Source: Zygnema cylindricum
Taxonomy: Eukaryota; Streptophyta; Zygnematophyceae; Zygnematales; Zygnemataceae
DNA length: 64,000 bases
Assembly (NCBI GenBank): GCA_037447655.1
Contig: JBBHKE010000065.1
Span: 1 to 64,000 of the forward strand
Direction of reading: 5' to 3'
Shown here: positions 29,433 to 39,989 of the stretch, piece after piece
Numbering within the stretch: position 1 is the first letter of the stretch
How the letters are laid out: each line of letters opens with the position of its first letter
Notes under the pieces: model-generated
The model's database searches: none
What the model was told of the DNA's origin: nothing
Seen by the model: the letters and a program-made list of their open reading frames with translations, nothing else
Translations under genes and position numbers: made by a program

Positions 29433-29840
29433 ACTTAAGGTGCACATATTGATAATTCAAGATTTATTTATTGGGAAATGATGATAGAAGGGGCACTTTA
29501 GAAACACCTATGGGGCATAGTGTCGATTCATATTTGGTGGCTGCCATCGGGGTTTGAGAAAGCTCGGTGCTCAAGCATATCTACTATCTCAAGATCTACT
29601 AGAAGGATCTCGGATGAGGAGGATGGGGACGTGAAGTCAATTATCATAGAAGAAGAAAAAAGGAAAAAAGAAAGGACGAATTTGGTCAACCAAATGAGTC
29701 TCATTCTTCAAAAAAAGAAAACAAACATCGATATTCTGAAAAAAACACCTTTCAATTTTTTTTTAAAGTTATCATTTGTGGACGCCTTTATCGACTACAC
29801 TAATCAGAGCATGAAATTTTTAGGTATAAAATAGTCACCG
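29433..29840 (+). pseudogene. Copia I gag N-terminal fragment
   Basis: The frame reads WEMMIEGAL, KHLWGIVSIHIWWLPSGFE and RISDEEDGD. This aligns with the start of Copia C gag on the minus strand (59,450-59,150). The rest of the gag and all of pol are absent. Confidence 0.6.
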
Positions 29841-30482
29841 TATACGCTATTTAAAATTTAAAATCTTGAAAAACACATTCTAACCGCTCGATTACGGTAA
29901 TTTGATCTTGGAAAAATAAACGCCTTGCAAACAACTTACACTAATATAGTCTCCGTACATTGTCCGACAAATCGCATTAATAAATCGTGCGTATTCACAC
30001 CAATAAAACGCACCGCCTAACTAATACGTATGAATTTTTTACCACCTTGTTTTTCCCTTTAGAACTAATATTCACCGTCCGCGGTTACAAACTAATTTAT
30101 CGTACTTTAACTTAAAAAAGTACATTTATTACGGCTAACACTGACGTATACCACCTTTTAAGATACAACGACCGAAAATAACCAACCCCAATACAAAGAA
30201 AATGGAACGAACTACACCAACGGAGAATAAAAAGGACGAATTAGCGTATAATAGCAACCATCGGTGTAGTTCCATATAGTTTTGATTTTGCGAGCATTCC
30301 AATTTTCTCTTTTGGCGCTTTTTTTTGCTTAGACAAAGCAGAGTGAAGAGACAAAGGAATAACAGAGAAAAGAAGGTGAAAAACTTTAAAGGAAATGAAA
30401 GGCAGCAAGACAAGGAAAGATGAGAGTAAAATAGATTCTAAAAGAGTTGGAGTGAGAAGAAGGGGTAAAATGAGAGGAAGGT
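29841..30482. other. AT-rich spacer, no gene seen
   Basis: The stretch lies between the truncated Copia I and the Copia B LTR. Minus-strand frames at 30,135-30,525 are hydrophobic (Leu/Ser/Phe) shadows of A/G-rich DNA. No repeats recognised. Confidence 0.45.
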
Positions 30483-31033
30483 TGATAAAATTTTGTGTCC
30501 AATTTCTGATAAAGACAAAAGTCAAAGTTGTTACGTGAGAGAGAAGTCAACCGGAGTCATGTTAGGTAAAGGTACAGTTGATAGATGTGATGGTACATAT
30601 ACGTAGACGTCAAGCTTTGGTGAAAACGTAGTTCTTTACTTGTACCGTACATCAAGTCAAGTCGCTGCAAATTTTGAGTGTACGTGACGAAAAAACATGC
30701 GAACATTTTGTACTTGGCGGTCTTTCATTAGTCTACGTGTGTCACAAGTTAGATTCTATTTCTTTACGTGACACGCAAGTTGCATAGGTCTACAAGACAC
30801 CTACACATATAAAAATGTACCAAAGCTATGCATCAATAATCAATCATCAAGTGAATGATTCTCTCCAATTTTTCCCTATTGCTATTTTTGCACTGAGTGT
30901 TTATTTTGTCGCATAATCTATCTTCTTTCTTGTTTAGTAATTAAGCCTTCCTTTCTCATATAGAGATTTGTTTTCCTTAACTTCATGTCTTGTAATTGGT
31001 CGATCGTATGGCCACTTTTTTTGAATGTCAACA
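30483..31033 (+). repeat. Copia B 5' LTR
   Basis: 551 bp, starting TGATAAAATTTTGTGTCC and ending AATGTCAACA. It is homologous over its length to the reverse complement of the Copia A LTRs, with scattered changes including CACCTACACATATAAAAATG (a likely TATA region) in common. Confidence 0.9.
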
Positions 31034-31045
31034 TGGTATCGGAGC
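31034..31045 (+). other. Copia B primer-binding site
   Basis: TGGTATCGGAGC directly follows the LTR. It is complementary to the 3' end of initiator tRNA-Met with one mismatch (plants usually show TGGTATCAGAGC). It is a single copy, unlike Copia A. Confidence 0.85.
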
Positions 31046-31860
31046 TTTAGGTAAAATTACAGACATCCAGAAATTTAATGGTAGTAATTATTTACTATGG
31101 AAATCTAAGATGACCCGTATTCTAAAATATAAAAATTATTGGGGTATTGTAGCAAGTATAGAACTGAAACCTATTGAAGCTGTAGCGGCAGCAGGATATG
31201 ATAGAAGGGAAGAAGAGGCTGCGCCATTAATTTTTCTAGTAGTGGAAGGCAGTCAGCTTTTACAAATAGTTGAGTTGGAAAATCCTAAGGCTATGTGGTA
31301 TAAATTAAAGATTGTACATGAGTGTATTAATCCGTCCAATATTACGCAATTAAAAAATAAATTGCTAGACTTTAGTATGGAGAGTGGAGATACTATGGAA
31401 ACTCATATAAATAGACTGAAAGAGCTTAAATTACAGCAAGCCGCAGTCGGCACAAAACTGAATGATGATGATTTGATCCTTACACTGTTTAGGTCATTAC
31501 CATCACAGTATACTATGATCACGGCTTTGAAAAGTCAACCTACTGTAGACTTTGATGCGGTATGTCACCATTTCATTCAAAATGAAGTTGAAATTAAAAG
31601 AAAGGAGGAAAAAGAGTCAGATGCAGCATTTTATGCCAAAGGCAAATAGTCAGTAAAACGTACTAAGTTAGTAACTGCTTGTGCTATATGTGGAAAACCA
31701 ATCATCAGACTGCTGACTGTAGATTCAAAAAGAAAGAGACTGAAAACTTCAAGAAAAAGATTGTTTGTTACAGTTGTGGAAAACAAGGTCATAAGTCTTC
31801 AGTTTGTCGTAGTAAAGACAAAAACAGACAAAACAAACCATCTTTTGCCATGACCATACA
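31046..31860 (+). pseudogene. Copia B gag with two zinc knuckles
   Basis: An almost uninterrupted frame begins with LGKITDIQKFNGSNYLLWKS and contains ENPKAMWYKL, METHINRLKELKL and LFRSLPSQYTM. After a TAG (31,647-31,649) and a frameshift, two knuckles follow: CYMWKTNHQTADC, whose first half reads CAICGK in the neighbouring frame, and CYSCGKQGHKSSVC, a perfect C-x2-C-x4-H-x4-C. The N-terminus may start in the leader (ATG 31,008), but the exact start is uncertain. Confidence 0.85.
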
Positions 31861-32488
31861 AGATGAGACTAAACTTTTCCTCCCACAGTCTGATGCTCAA
31901 AAAAGCAAATGGATTAAAGACTTTGGAGCGTCTCATCATATGTGTAATGATAAGTCTATATTTTCTTCTCTCACAGCATTACAAAATCCTCAAAGAATTG
32001 TACTGGCAGATGATAAGATTCTAGAGACTAGTCTAATAGGCAAGGTTAAGTTACAATTATACTGTGATACAGGTAGCCATGAAGGCCATCTAAAAGATGT
32101 TTTATACTTACCAGGTTTAATGCATAACCTTTTTAGTGTTATGCATGCTGTGAGGAGTGGACTAAAAGTTGAATTTAAAAAAAAGAAAAATGAAAGGTGT
32201 GAAATCAAAAGTAGGGGAAAGCTAATCGCTCTTGGATATCCAGAAGGGAATCTTTTTGCTCTACGTTTGGATGAGGAAGATGCACAGATGAATTTCAGCA
32301 AAGAAGCACAAACTTTGGAGCTATGGCATCAACGATTTGGTCATCTGGGAGAGCGGAATCTCAAACGCCTCATCAAAAAGAAGATGGTTCGAGGACTAAA
32401 TGACCTCAACGCCCAAGAAAATCTTAAGGTGTGTGAAAGATGTGCTCAAGGTAAGCAAAGAAGGCTTCCTTTTCATAAAGATGGTTAA
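31861..32488 (+). pseudogene. Copia B protease and pre-integrase domain
   Basis: Same open frame as the second knuckle (31,679-32,488). WIKDFGASHHM is the protease active site; the Asp is present but the usual Ser after it is Phe. Next are GHLKDVLYLPGLMHNLFSVM, LELWHQRFGHLGERNLKRL and VCERCAQGKQRRLPFHKDG, the zinc-binding part leading into integrase. Ends at a stop at 32,486-32,488. Confidence 0.85.
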
Positions 32489-33310
32489 CCCTAACATAGA
32501 AGGAAGCTGGAGCTTATTCATTCTGACTTGAGCGGTCCTCACCTCTTAAGTACTGGAGGTTCTAGATTTTTCATCACATTACGGATGAGTGCAATAGAAA
32601 AGTATGGGTGTACTTCATGAAATCTAAGAGTGAAGCTCTTGAGGAGTTCAAAGAGTTTAAAACCATGGTAGAAAACCAGGCAAGAGAACGGATCCAGATT
32701 TTAAGGTCGGATAATGGGGGGGAATATACCTCCAAAGTTTTTAAGGAAAAATGCAAAACTTGGGGGATACAGCAAGAAATATTTTTGCTCTACGTTTGGA
32801 TGAGGAAGATACACAGGTGAATTTCAGCAAAGAAGCACAAACGTTGAAGCTATGGCATCAACGATTTGGTCATCTGGGAGAGCAGAATCTCAAACGCCTC
32901 ATCGAAAAGAAGATGGTTCGAGAACTTGAGGACCTCAACGCCCAAGAAAACCTTAAGGTGTGTGAAAGATGTGCTCAAGGTAAGCAAAGAAGGCTTCCTT
33001 TTCATAAAGATGGTGAACCCAATCATAGAAGGAAGCTAGCTTATTCATTCTGACTTGAGCGGTCCTCACCCCTTAAGTTCTGGAGGTTCTAGATTTTTCA
33101 TCACATTTACGGATGAGTGCACTAGAAAAGTATGGGTGTACTTTATGAAATCTAAGAGTGAAGCTTTTGAGGAGTTCAAAGAGTTTAAAACCATGGTAGA
33201 AAACCAAGCAGGAGAACGGATCCAGATTTTAAGGTCAGATAATGGGGGGGAATATACCTCCAATGCTTTAAAGGAAAACTGCAAAACTTGTGGGATACAA
33301 CAAGAATTTA
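32253..33310. repeat. 529-bp tandem duplication within Copia B integrase
   Basis: Copy 1 is 32,253-32,781 and copy 2 is 32,782-33,310, with offset constant at 529. Each contains the pre-integrase H-x-x-F-G-H-L-G and zinc Cys motifs, plus the first part of the integrase core through RSDNGGEYTS. Copies differ by a few percent. The first copy has lost several bases (a frameshift near 32,576), whereas the second keeps FFITFTDECTRKVWVYF in frame. Confidence 0.9.
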
Positions 33311-34242
33311 CAGTAGCCTATAGTCAGCAGAAAAACGGAGTATCATAAAGGCTTAACCAAACTTTGGTTGAAATTGCACGTTGTTTAGTACATAGTGCAA
33401 AATTGAATCAAAGCCTATGGGCTGAAGCTATCCTTACTGCAGTTTATTTGAAGAATCGTTCTCCTAGTACTTCTTTGAAAGATATTACACCTGAAGCAGC
33501 TTGGTCAGGCTTTAGACTAGATGTTAAACATTTTAGAGTTTTTGGAAGTAAAACCTTTGTTCAGATCCCAACACAGAATAGAAAGAAATTTCACAAGAAG
33601 AGTTGGGCTGGTGTCTTTGTAGGTAATGACATAAATAGAAAAGCTTACAAAATATGTGACCCAGTTACAAGGAAAGTTCATGTTAGTCGAGATGTGACTA
33701 TAGATGAAGGGAAGGAAAGTAGTTCAGATGTGACAGGTAGTCTTGACCCTTGGTCTGAAGAACCAAAGACTGTCACTGTATTTTTTAACAAACAAGAAAA
33801 ATTGGAAAGTGCGTCTCCACCGACACCAGGTACTCCAAGCAGAGAAGATGAAGTAGAGCCTTCGTCATCGTCGCTAATTTCTATTCTAATTTGGACTTCA
33901 GTCATCCCAGGTGGAACATCAACCTTTCAACCTTTACCAGTGGAGAAGTTATCGGCACCACAACCTTTGCAAATTGCAACCTCTTCGAATCCGATTCAAC
34001 AATCAAGATTGAAGGTAGCTCCTCAAAGAGTTTCTAATCGGATACGTGCTAAACCAAAACGGCTCATTGAAAAAACGAGAGATGTGGGTTTAGCTTATTG
34101 CTTTATGGCTGCAGAGGGGGAACCGCAAACCTTTCATGAAGCTTTGGAGAGTTCTAATTCTCAGAAATGGAAAGAGGCAATAGAATTAGAATATGACTCA
34201 CTAATCAAAAGCAAAACTTGGACCTTAGTAAAATGCCAATAG
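33055..34242 (+). pseudogene. Copia B integrase and linker to RT
   Basis: FFITFTDECTRKVWVYF carries the first core Asp, and ILRSDNGGEYTS the second. After a TAA at 33,346-33,348 the frame resumes with NQTLVEIARCLVHSAKLN, SLWAEAILTAVYLKNRSPS and FRVFGSKTFVQI. The Glu helix is partly lost (QQKNGVS where N-G-V-A-E is expected). A Ser/Pro-rich linker with TPGTPSREDEVEPSSSS precedes RT. Copia A lacks exactly the part from CAQG to this TPSR. Confidence 0.85.
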
Positions 34243-34890
34243 AGAAAAACATTGTGGGGTGTAAATGGGTTTTTAAGATTAAGAGGAAGTCCAATGGGTC
34301 AGTGGAAAGATATAAAGCGAGGTTAGTTGTTAAAGGGTATTCCCAAGATGAGTGGTTTGATTATACTGAAGCTTTCTCACTAGCAGTGAAGTTTAATAGT
34401 CTCAGAAGTTTAATAGCCTTAGGGGCAGCAAAGGGAATGCAGATGCATGAACTAGATATCAAAACTGCATTTCTTAATGGGGATTTAGAGGAAGAAGTCT
34501 ACATGGAGCAACAAGAGGGCATGATAGAACCAGGAAAAGAACACGTTGTATGTAAACAACACAAATCTATATATGGTCTAAAACAAAGTCCTAGGTGTTG
34601 GAACATTAAACTTGACACCCAAATGAGAAAAGAGGTCTTTGAGAGATGTCACACAGATAAAGCAGTTTACACTATTGGGGAAGACAAAAACAAACTTAGT
34701 GATTGTCTTAGTTTATGTTGATGACATGAGTGTGTTTGGTAATCTGTCAGTCGAGATTGAAAGTCAAACATTTTTTGAATAGCGAATTTGAGACAACTGA
34801 TATTGGGGAATTAAGTTACCTTCTTGGCATAGAAATCAAAAATAATGCTTATATAGTCTTCATGAATCAACAAAAATATGCAAAAGAAGT
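34218..34890 (+). pseudogene. Copia B reverse transcriptase, truncated
   Basis: The RT core reads [40 protein letters not shown] and SIYGLKQSPRCWNIKL. A frameshift near 34,690 separates it from YVDDMSVFG, with intact YVDD. A second shift leads to GELSYLLGIEIKN and NQQKYAKEV, where copia homology ends. Confidence 0.9.
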
Positions 34891-35756
34891 ATGCCGACTC
34901 TTATACTTTTTCAATGAACGATTGGGTCGTCACGCTACCTATAAGATGTCGATAAATCTCAAAGATCAGCGCCCAATTTTTAAACTAAGACATCGTCTGT
35001 CACAAACCGAATGGGAAATCCGAATGGGAGGTGGTGGACAAACGATGTACCGAGCTCGAGAAAGCTAGCCTAATCTATTGGTCGGATTCCACATTTGCAA
35101 CTCCCACCATCATGCCTCGGAAAAAGGATTCCGATAGTAATTTTACTGAACGTCGAATGTGCATTGAATAATCAGGAACTAAATGCTAGAACAGTTCAAT
35201 ATCGTCATCCCATGCCCCTCGCCGAGGAAATATATGATCACGTAGGCGGGGCAAAGTATTTTTGCATTTTTGACTTTTGTCAAAGATTCAATCAAATTCA
35301 AACAGAGGAAAAAACAGGCATAAAAATGCCTTTTGGGGTAGTGACAGTCGATAAAAATGGATCGTAATGCCATTTAGACTGAAGAATTATTCAACGGTAT
35401 TTCAAAAAGTCATGGACTCATTCCTCGGGGGTTGTAAGTTTAATAGGTGGTACATCGATGACCTCATCATTGCCTCCGCTACTATTGAGGACCACGAGGC
35501 TCACGTCGAATGGGTATTGACCAAATTGAAAAAGGTTGGATTAAAGTGTCATCCCGCTAAATGTTTTTTTGGAGCCGAGGGAGTGCATTACCTCGGCCAT
35601 TTTATCTCGGCTAAAGAGATCACTCCTTTCGAAGTAAAGGTAGAGGCAATGAGTAAACTACCGGGTCCCACAGACCTCACAAGTTCGCGAGCTCTCCTCG
35701 GTCTTGCTAATTATTATCGCAGGTTCGTACCTAATTTTAGTACAATCGCATCCTGT
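34891..35756 (+). pseudogene. Gypsy 2 reverse transcriptase
   Basis: Three frames join to give LGRHATYKMSINL, MPRKKDSDSNFTERRMC, YFCIFDFCQRFNQIQTEE, MPFRLKNYSTVFQKVMDSF and WYIDDLIIASAT with intact YIDD. SRALLGLANYYRRFVPNF ends the domain. Frameshifts lie near 35,160 and 35,360. Confidence 0.85.
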
Positions 35757-36300
35757 TAAAAGACATTCTCAAGAAAGAAGAGGCTTTTACATGAGGCCCC
35801 GACCAAATTTCCGCATTTCAAAAATTAAAAACTGCCCTATCGAGTGCTCCGATTTTTCGCCCCCCAAATCACAAGCTTTCATTTTGTCTCCAAATAGACT
35901 TTGGAAAACCTAGTATCGTTGCCATTTAAACTCAAAATGAGTTGAACAAAGAAAAATACGTCGTTGCCTACGCGAGTAGAAGCAATAATCGAGCTGAATT
36001 GAATTATAGTAGCTATAAAAAAGAATGTCTAGCCGTGGTGTGAGGAGTCGTTCACTTCCGCCATTATCTATACGAAAAGCATTTTGCGCTTTTATCTGAC
36101 CATCGGCCTTTGCATTGGCTGATAACTAACGATAAGTTTTCCAAAAAGCTAGCCCGTTGGGCTTTGATTTTGCAAAAATATGCGGCTGAAATAATCCACC
36201 GACCCGGTTTGCTCAGCTTAAACGCAGACGGAATTTCCCGAAATCCTTTGCCTCGAATGACAGATAACGGAGTTCGACAAGATTTCGACAATGACGATGT
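35757..36300 (+). pseudogene. Gypsy 2 RNase H
   Basis: Blocks in order: ISAFQKLKTALSSAPIF, RPPNHKLSFCLQIDFGKPS, YVVAYASRSNNRAELNYSSY, FALLSDHRPLHWLITNDKF and GLLSLNADGISRNPL. Several stops and a frameshift interrupt it. The order and wording parallel Gypsy 1 24,166-24,714. Confidence 0.8.
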
Positions 36301-37480
36301 TCTCGCCATGTCTGTGGGTTTTTCTTTTACTTACTGTCTGGCCTTTATTACTAATCCTCGTCTCGCTACAGATCCTAACCGCGATGGGCCCCATCATTTT
36401 TTTTGTATCCTCACAAACTTTCTGGTCGGTATTACCGCTGAAGAAAAACGCAGGGTGAAAAAGAGAGCCAAAAACTACTTTTGGTTTGGAGGATCTTTAG
36501 TTCGTTTGATTGCGGACGGAGGCCAGACGCAAGTCCCACGGCCTACTGAGCATTTTTCTCCAATTGAGCAGATTCACACCCAGCTTGGTAACTACGGTAC
36601 CAAGCGAACGTTAAGCCTAATTCAACGTTAAGCCTAATTCCAACACGGTACTGGTGGTCAGAAATGCAATCCGATGTGGCAACTATTCTGCACAAATGTG
36701 GCACCCGCGACCGTCTCCAAACTTATTTTTTTAATCGGCAGACTATACTCCAACCTCTACCCATTAGGGGTTTATTCTATCGATGGTCAGTCGATTTAGC
36801 CGGACCATTTCCTACTTCGCGTAGGGGAAAACATTAAATCATGATTATAATCGAAAATTTCAGTAAGTGGGTGGAGGTCGTAGCTTTGCCTCACAAGACC
36901 GTAAAGTTAACCACAGTAGCCTTTAAAAAACATGTCTTTATAAGATACGGTGCCCCAGCCTAGATCCTTACAGGTCAAGATACACAATTTTGGAGGGAAT
37001 TTTAAGAGATGCTTGATGAGGCTCTCATCAACCATCGTCGTACTAGTCGCAATCACCCACATGCTGATGGTCTGGCTGAACGACGTTCCGGACATTTAAG
37101 CATGCCTTGCTTAAGTATTGCTTAAAAAAACACATTTCGGTTTGGGACGAGTCCCTCGGCTACATTACCATGGGATATCGTATGTCAGTTTAGGCTTGTT
37201 TAGCAAATTTTAGCCCGTATAATGTCTTATTTGGGCGACAATCGTTGCTCGGTGGGAATATTAAGAAAACTGCAAGCTTTACGTTTATTTTTATGTTTGA
37301 CACAATTTTTTTGGAAGAACTTACTCGTCGTGGTTTGCTTTCACCCGTGAAATGCCCATGGCTTTTGCTTATCTGCAGATTGCCCAGCATCATGACACCC
37401 TTCGGTTTCCCACCACTCGAAGCGGCAGTTACAAGCCGCAACAAAAGCCTTATCGGGTAAGAGACTATGTGTATCTTTGT
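36301..37480 (+). pseudogene. Gypsy 2 integrase
   Basis: The zinc domain reads IEQIHTQLGNYGTKRTLSLI and then, in broken frames, a C-x-x-C region. The core is scattered across frames (RWSVDLAGPFPTSRRG, then LMVWLN, where D-G-L-A-E is expected). A short 18-base duplication (CGTTAAGCCTAATTC) lies near 36,610-36,640. Too decayed to be functional. Confidence 0.7.
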
Positions 37481-37850
37481 AGGCAATCCTTCGACACTTT
37501 GAATACAACGAGGAGGATCCGAATGGAATGTAGGGATTACAAAGAGCGGACACGCGAACGTTCCGGGAGCACTCTAAGAATTGTGCTCAATGTTATTTAC
37601 CGGATTTGTCGCAGGATATAGATCCCATGAGGATGCAAATTATAGAGGCGACAGCATGTACTTTTTGTCATCGATCAAACGTGGAAACTACCATGTTACT
37701 TTGGGACCACTTCAATCCGGATTTTTCACATAGAGTGTTTGGTGCCACCATTGTTTGAAGTTCCGGATGGTCACTGGTTTTGCCACGGATGCCACGAGCT
37801 TCCGATCGTGTTGGCCTGCTCCTCCGCAAGCTTAGGAGCTAGGGGTCGGA
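37481..37850 (+). pseudogene. Gypsy 2 C-terminal PHD finger
   Basis: After YRVRDYVYLCRQSFDTLN, the sequence from about 37,650 reads EATACTFCHRSNVETTMLL and WDHFNPDF in one frame. It then reads FHIECLVPPLFEVPDGHWFC and HGC in another. Combined, this is C-x2-C, (degraded) C-D-x-C, H-x2-C, P-P-L-x-x-x-P-x-G-x-W-x-C-x2-C, the PHD signature. The third and fourth ligands are mutated here but intact in Gypsy 1, and the H-x2-C Cys is intact here but mutated there. Confidence 0.75.
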
Positions 37851-38500
37851 ATAAATGGATCTCTCTCGGATGTGTTCACTCATTTTTCTTCTTTGCCTTG
37901 AATTATTCTTTCTCACTCTAAATCAAGATCTTGTCGCATTCTTTTGCTTTGTTTTCTTTATCATTTTTGCTGCTCAGCTTATTGTGTTGCATTTACATCT
38001 ATGCACGACAGCTCTCATGCCACATAGTATCGGCACATAATTATTGGATGGGGTATCACAAATTATAAACTGTCGCCACGCTAATTTTGTTTGGTATTTA
38101 AATGTGGTAGCACGCAGGTACGACTGCGTACGTTCGAAGTGTAACCGCCGCAAATTACGTGGAGGTACAGAATTGAACAGGCATGAGAGCGACGGCGACT
38201 GGACTTATGATTATCTATCGCATATTTTTGGTGACGCGACGTATGATTTCGAAAACATTGGTAACACAACGTACAATTTCAAACATTGTTGACGCGACGT
38301 ATGATTTCAAAATGTTGGCGACGCACACGGATTGGTTGTAGTTTAAGTCGTGAACCACTGGAGGTTCATGCATTTCCATATAGATTAGGAAGGGATTTAA
38401 TCCGTGATCGTGAATTTTGTAAAGTAGGCATACAGTCCTGGTCTCCAATTGGCCAAGACCTAAAGTAGGCGCAAATCATACATATTATATTCTCACGCTT
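37851..38500 (+). repeat. Presumed Gypsy 2 3' LTR region
   Basis: The region follows a polypurine-like AGGAGCTAGGGG. It starts GAATAAATGGATCTCTCTCG and CGGATGTGTTCACTCATTTT, which recurs twice at about 39,215 and 39,272 with the next 200 bp. A patch at 38,345-38,375 resembles 17,908-17,940 in the Gypsy 1 leader. LTR ends were not defined. Confidence 0.4.
38230..38326. repeat. About 29-bp degenerate tandem repeat, 3+ copies
   Basis: Units GGTGACGCGACGTATGATTT, GGTAACACAACGTACAATTT and GTTGACGCGACGTATGATTT, each followed by C(G)AAAACATT, lie in the Gypsy 2 downstream region. Confidence 0.75.
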
Positions 38501-38578
38501 TTGGTTAATTGAAGTTAATCGAGGTTAGTACTTAGTCAGAATAGTTAGTTCTGTACACTCATTATTTCAGAGTACAAG

Positions 38579-38629
38579 AATTAGTTTTAGGAGATTTTCG
38601 CAGGAATTAGTTTTAGGAGATTTTCGCAA
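38579..38629. repeat. 26-bp direct duplication
   Basis: GAATTAGTTTTAGGAGATTT followed by TCGCA occurs twice in immediate succession. Confidence 0.85.
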
Positions 38630-38830
38630 TTTTTTTTGTTTTGTCTTTTTTTTTTAAGTTATGTACAAATTATCTAAGCTTTCCGCGCCTAGTTTTTTCC
38701 TCACTATCATAGTTTCTTGTAAAATTCCTACAATTTAATTCACTTGGCTTAAGCCAAAGTTCGCAAGGTTTCTCTTCATCAAACTCTGGTGTGGATTCGG
38801 CAACAACAGACTTTCTCATGCTGTGTCTAA

Positions 38831-39014
38831 ACCCTTGTGAATGTATTATGTGCATTTGGGTTGTCTGAACCTTTGTGAATGTATTCTGTGCATTAAGGTT
38901 TGACATGTTGTTTTGCATCTCTACCCTTGTGAATGTATTATGTGCATTTGGGTTGTCTGAACCTTTGTGAATGTATTCTGTGCATTAAGGTTTGACATGT
39001 TGTTTTGCATCTCT
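38831..39014. repeat. 92-bp tandem duplication
   Basis: Units 38,831-38,922 and 38,923-39,014 are practically identical. Each holds two related phrases, TTGTGAATGTATTATGTGC and TTGTGAATGTATTCTGTGC, so the unit itself arose from a shorter repeat. Confidence 0.9.
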
Positions 39015-39183
39015 GTCGCCTTTTTCTACATATTATTTGCGGTTTGCTAAAATACGATTATCTCGGATTCAGATTTCTATTGTTGGTTTGTGGCATCTTT
39101 ATTTGGTTGTTTATTTTATTTATTTAAAATCTTAAACCTAACTCCTGTAAAGGATACATTCAGACCGAGGAGCCTAGTGGCTA

Positions 39184-39297
39184 TCCATCGGCATAGTGAA
39201 TAAATACATCTCCCTCGGATGTGTTCACTCATTTTTTTTATCCATCGGCATAGTGAATAAATACATCTCCCTCGGATGTGTTCACTCATTTTTTTTC
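39184..39297. repeat. 57-bp tandem duplication
   Basis: Units 39,184-39,240 and 39,241-39,297 are almost identical (TCCATCGGCATAGTGAATAA and on). Sequence after it repeats the 37,855-38,010 block, so this may be a second, truncated Gypsy 2 LTR-like copy. Confidence 0.85.
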
Positions 39298-39985
39298 TTT
39301 GCCTTGTCTCATTTTTTCTCACTCTGTATCATATTCTTCTCGCATTCTTTTGCGTTGTTTCCTTTATCATTTTGCTGCTCAGCTGATACTGTTGAATACA
39401 TTCTTCGCATTGAGAACTATGCGCGACATCTATAACAAAAATTGCACTTATTTTTCAAACATAAAAAAATTAATGATAACATCATAAGAGCCTAATTTCA
39501 AGTTGGTGTTTTGACTAGAGGGCGATAATAGTATATAAAATCAAAATTTTGGTTTAATAATCCACACATACACCATAAAGTGAAATAGTTGTGTTAGTAA
39601 TTATAACCTTATCCAAACTAATCTATAGTACGTGTTGAATCTTTTTTATAAATGACCCATTTGTTATAAATAAAATGGATTCGCCGTTATCTAACAATTT
39701 TAACTTCATATTGATATGATAACGCACTATCGCAAACCAAATAAAATAAAAAACAATCGATTATCAAATTCAATTGAAGGTTAAGCTTCACCATTGATGC
39801 AGAAGAAGCCGATACACACATTGGGTGTTATGCGGCAATAAAGATGAACATATTCGAGGCATACATTTGACGGATTCAGCCAAACTGGGGTATATGGACT
39901 GAAAGAAATATAAGGTGCGCACAACATTTTTGGCGCGCTGCATAATCGAACGGACGCCGATTGAGGAATTTATTATTGGACGGTC
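39298..39985. other. LTR-like remnant then AT-rich spacer, no gene seen
   Basis: Bases to about 39,440 repeat the sequence at 37,880-38,010 (CTTTGCCTTG, CGCATTCTTTTGC, TTTGCTGCTCAGC). The rest is AT-rich without recognised features, up to the first copia gag-like peptides near 39,990. Confidence 0.4.
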
Positions 39986-39989
39986 TGCG

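Larger units (their letters stand above)
30483..34890 (+). mobile_element. Copia B: Ty1/copia element truncated in RT by fusion to Gypsy 2
   Basis: It has a 5' LTR, a primer-binding site, gag, protease, integrase with a 529-bp internal duplication, and RT up to NQQKYAKEV near 34,889. It then passes directly into gypsy-type sequence. The 3' third (RNase H, polypurine tract, 3' LTR) is gone. It is the nearest relative of Copia A and keeps the integrase that Copia A has lost. Confidence 0.9.
34891..38500 (+). mobile_element. Gypsy 2: 5'-truncated Ty3/gypsy copy with PHD finger
   Basis: Homology to Gypsy 1 starts at D-S-Y-T-F-S-M (about 34,893), equivalent to Gypsy 1 position 23,326. It continues through RT, RNase H, integrase, GPY/F-like region and PHD finger to a polypurine-like tract. 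Everything 5' of RT, including the methyltransferase, is missing because of the fusion with Copia B. Protein-level divergence from Gypsy 1 is considerable, so these are old or distinct family members. The downstream limit is uncertain. Confidence 0.85.
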
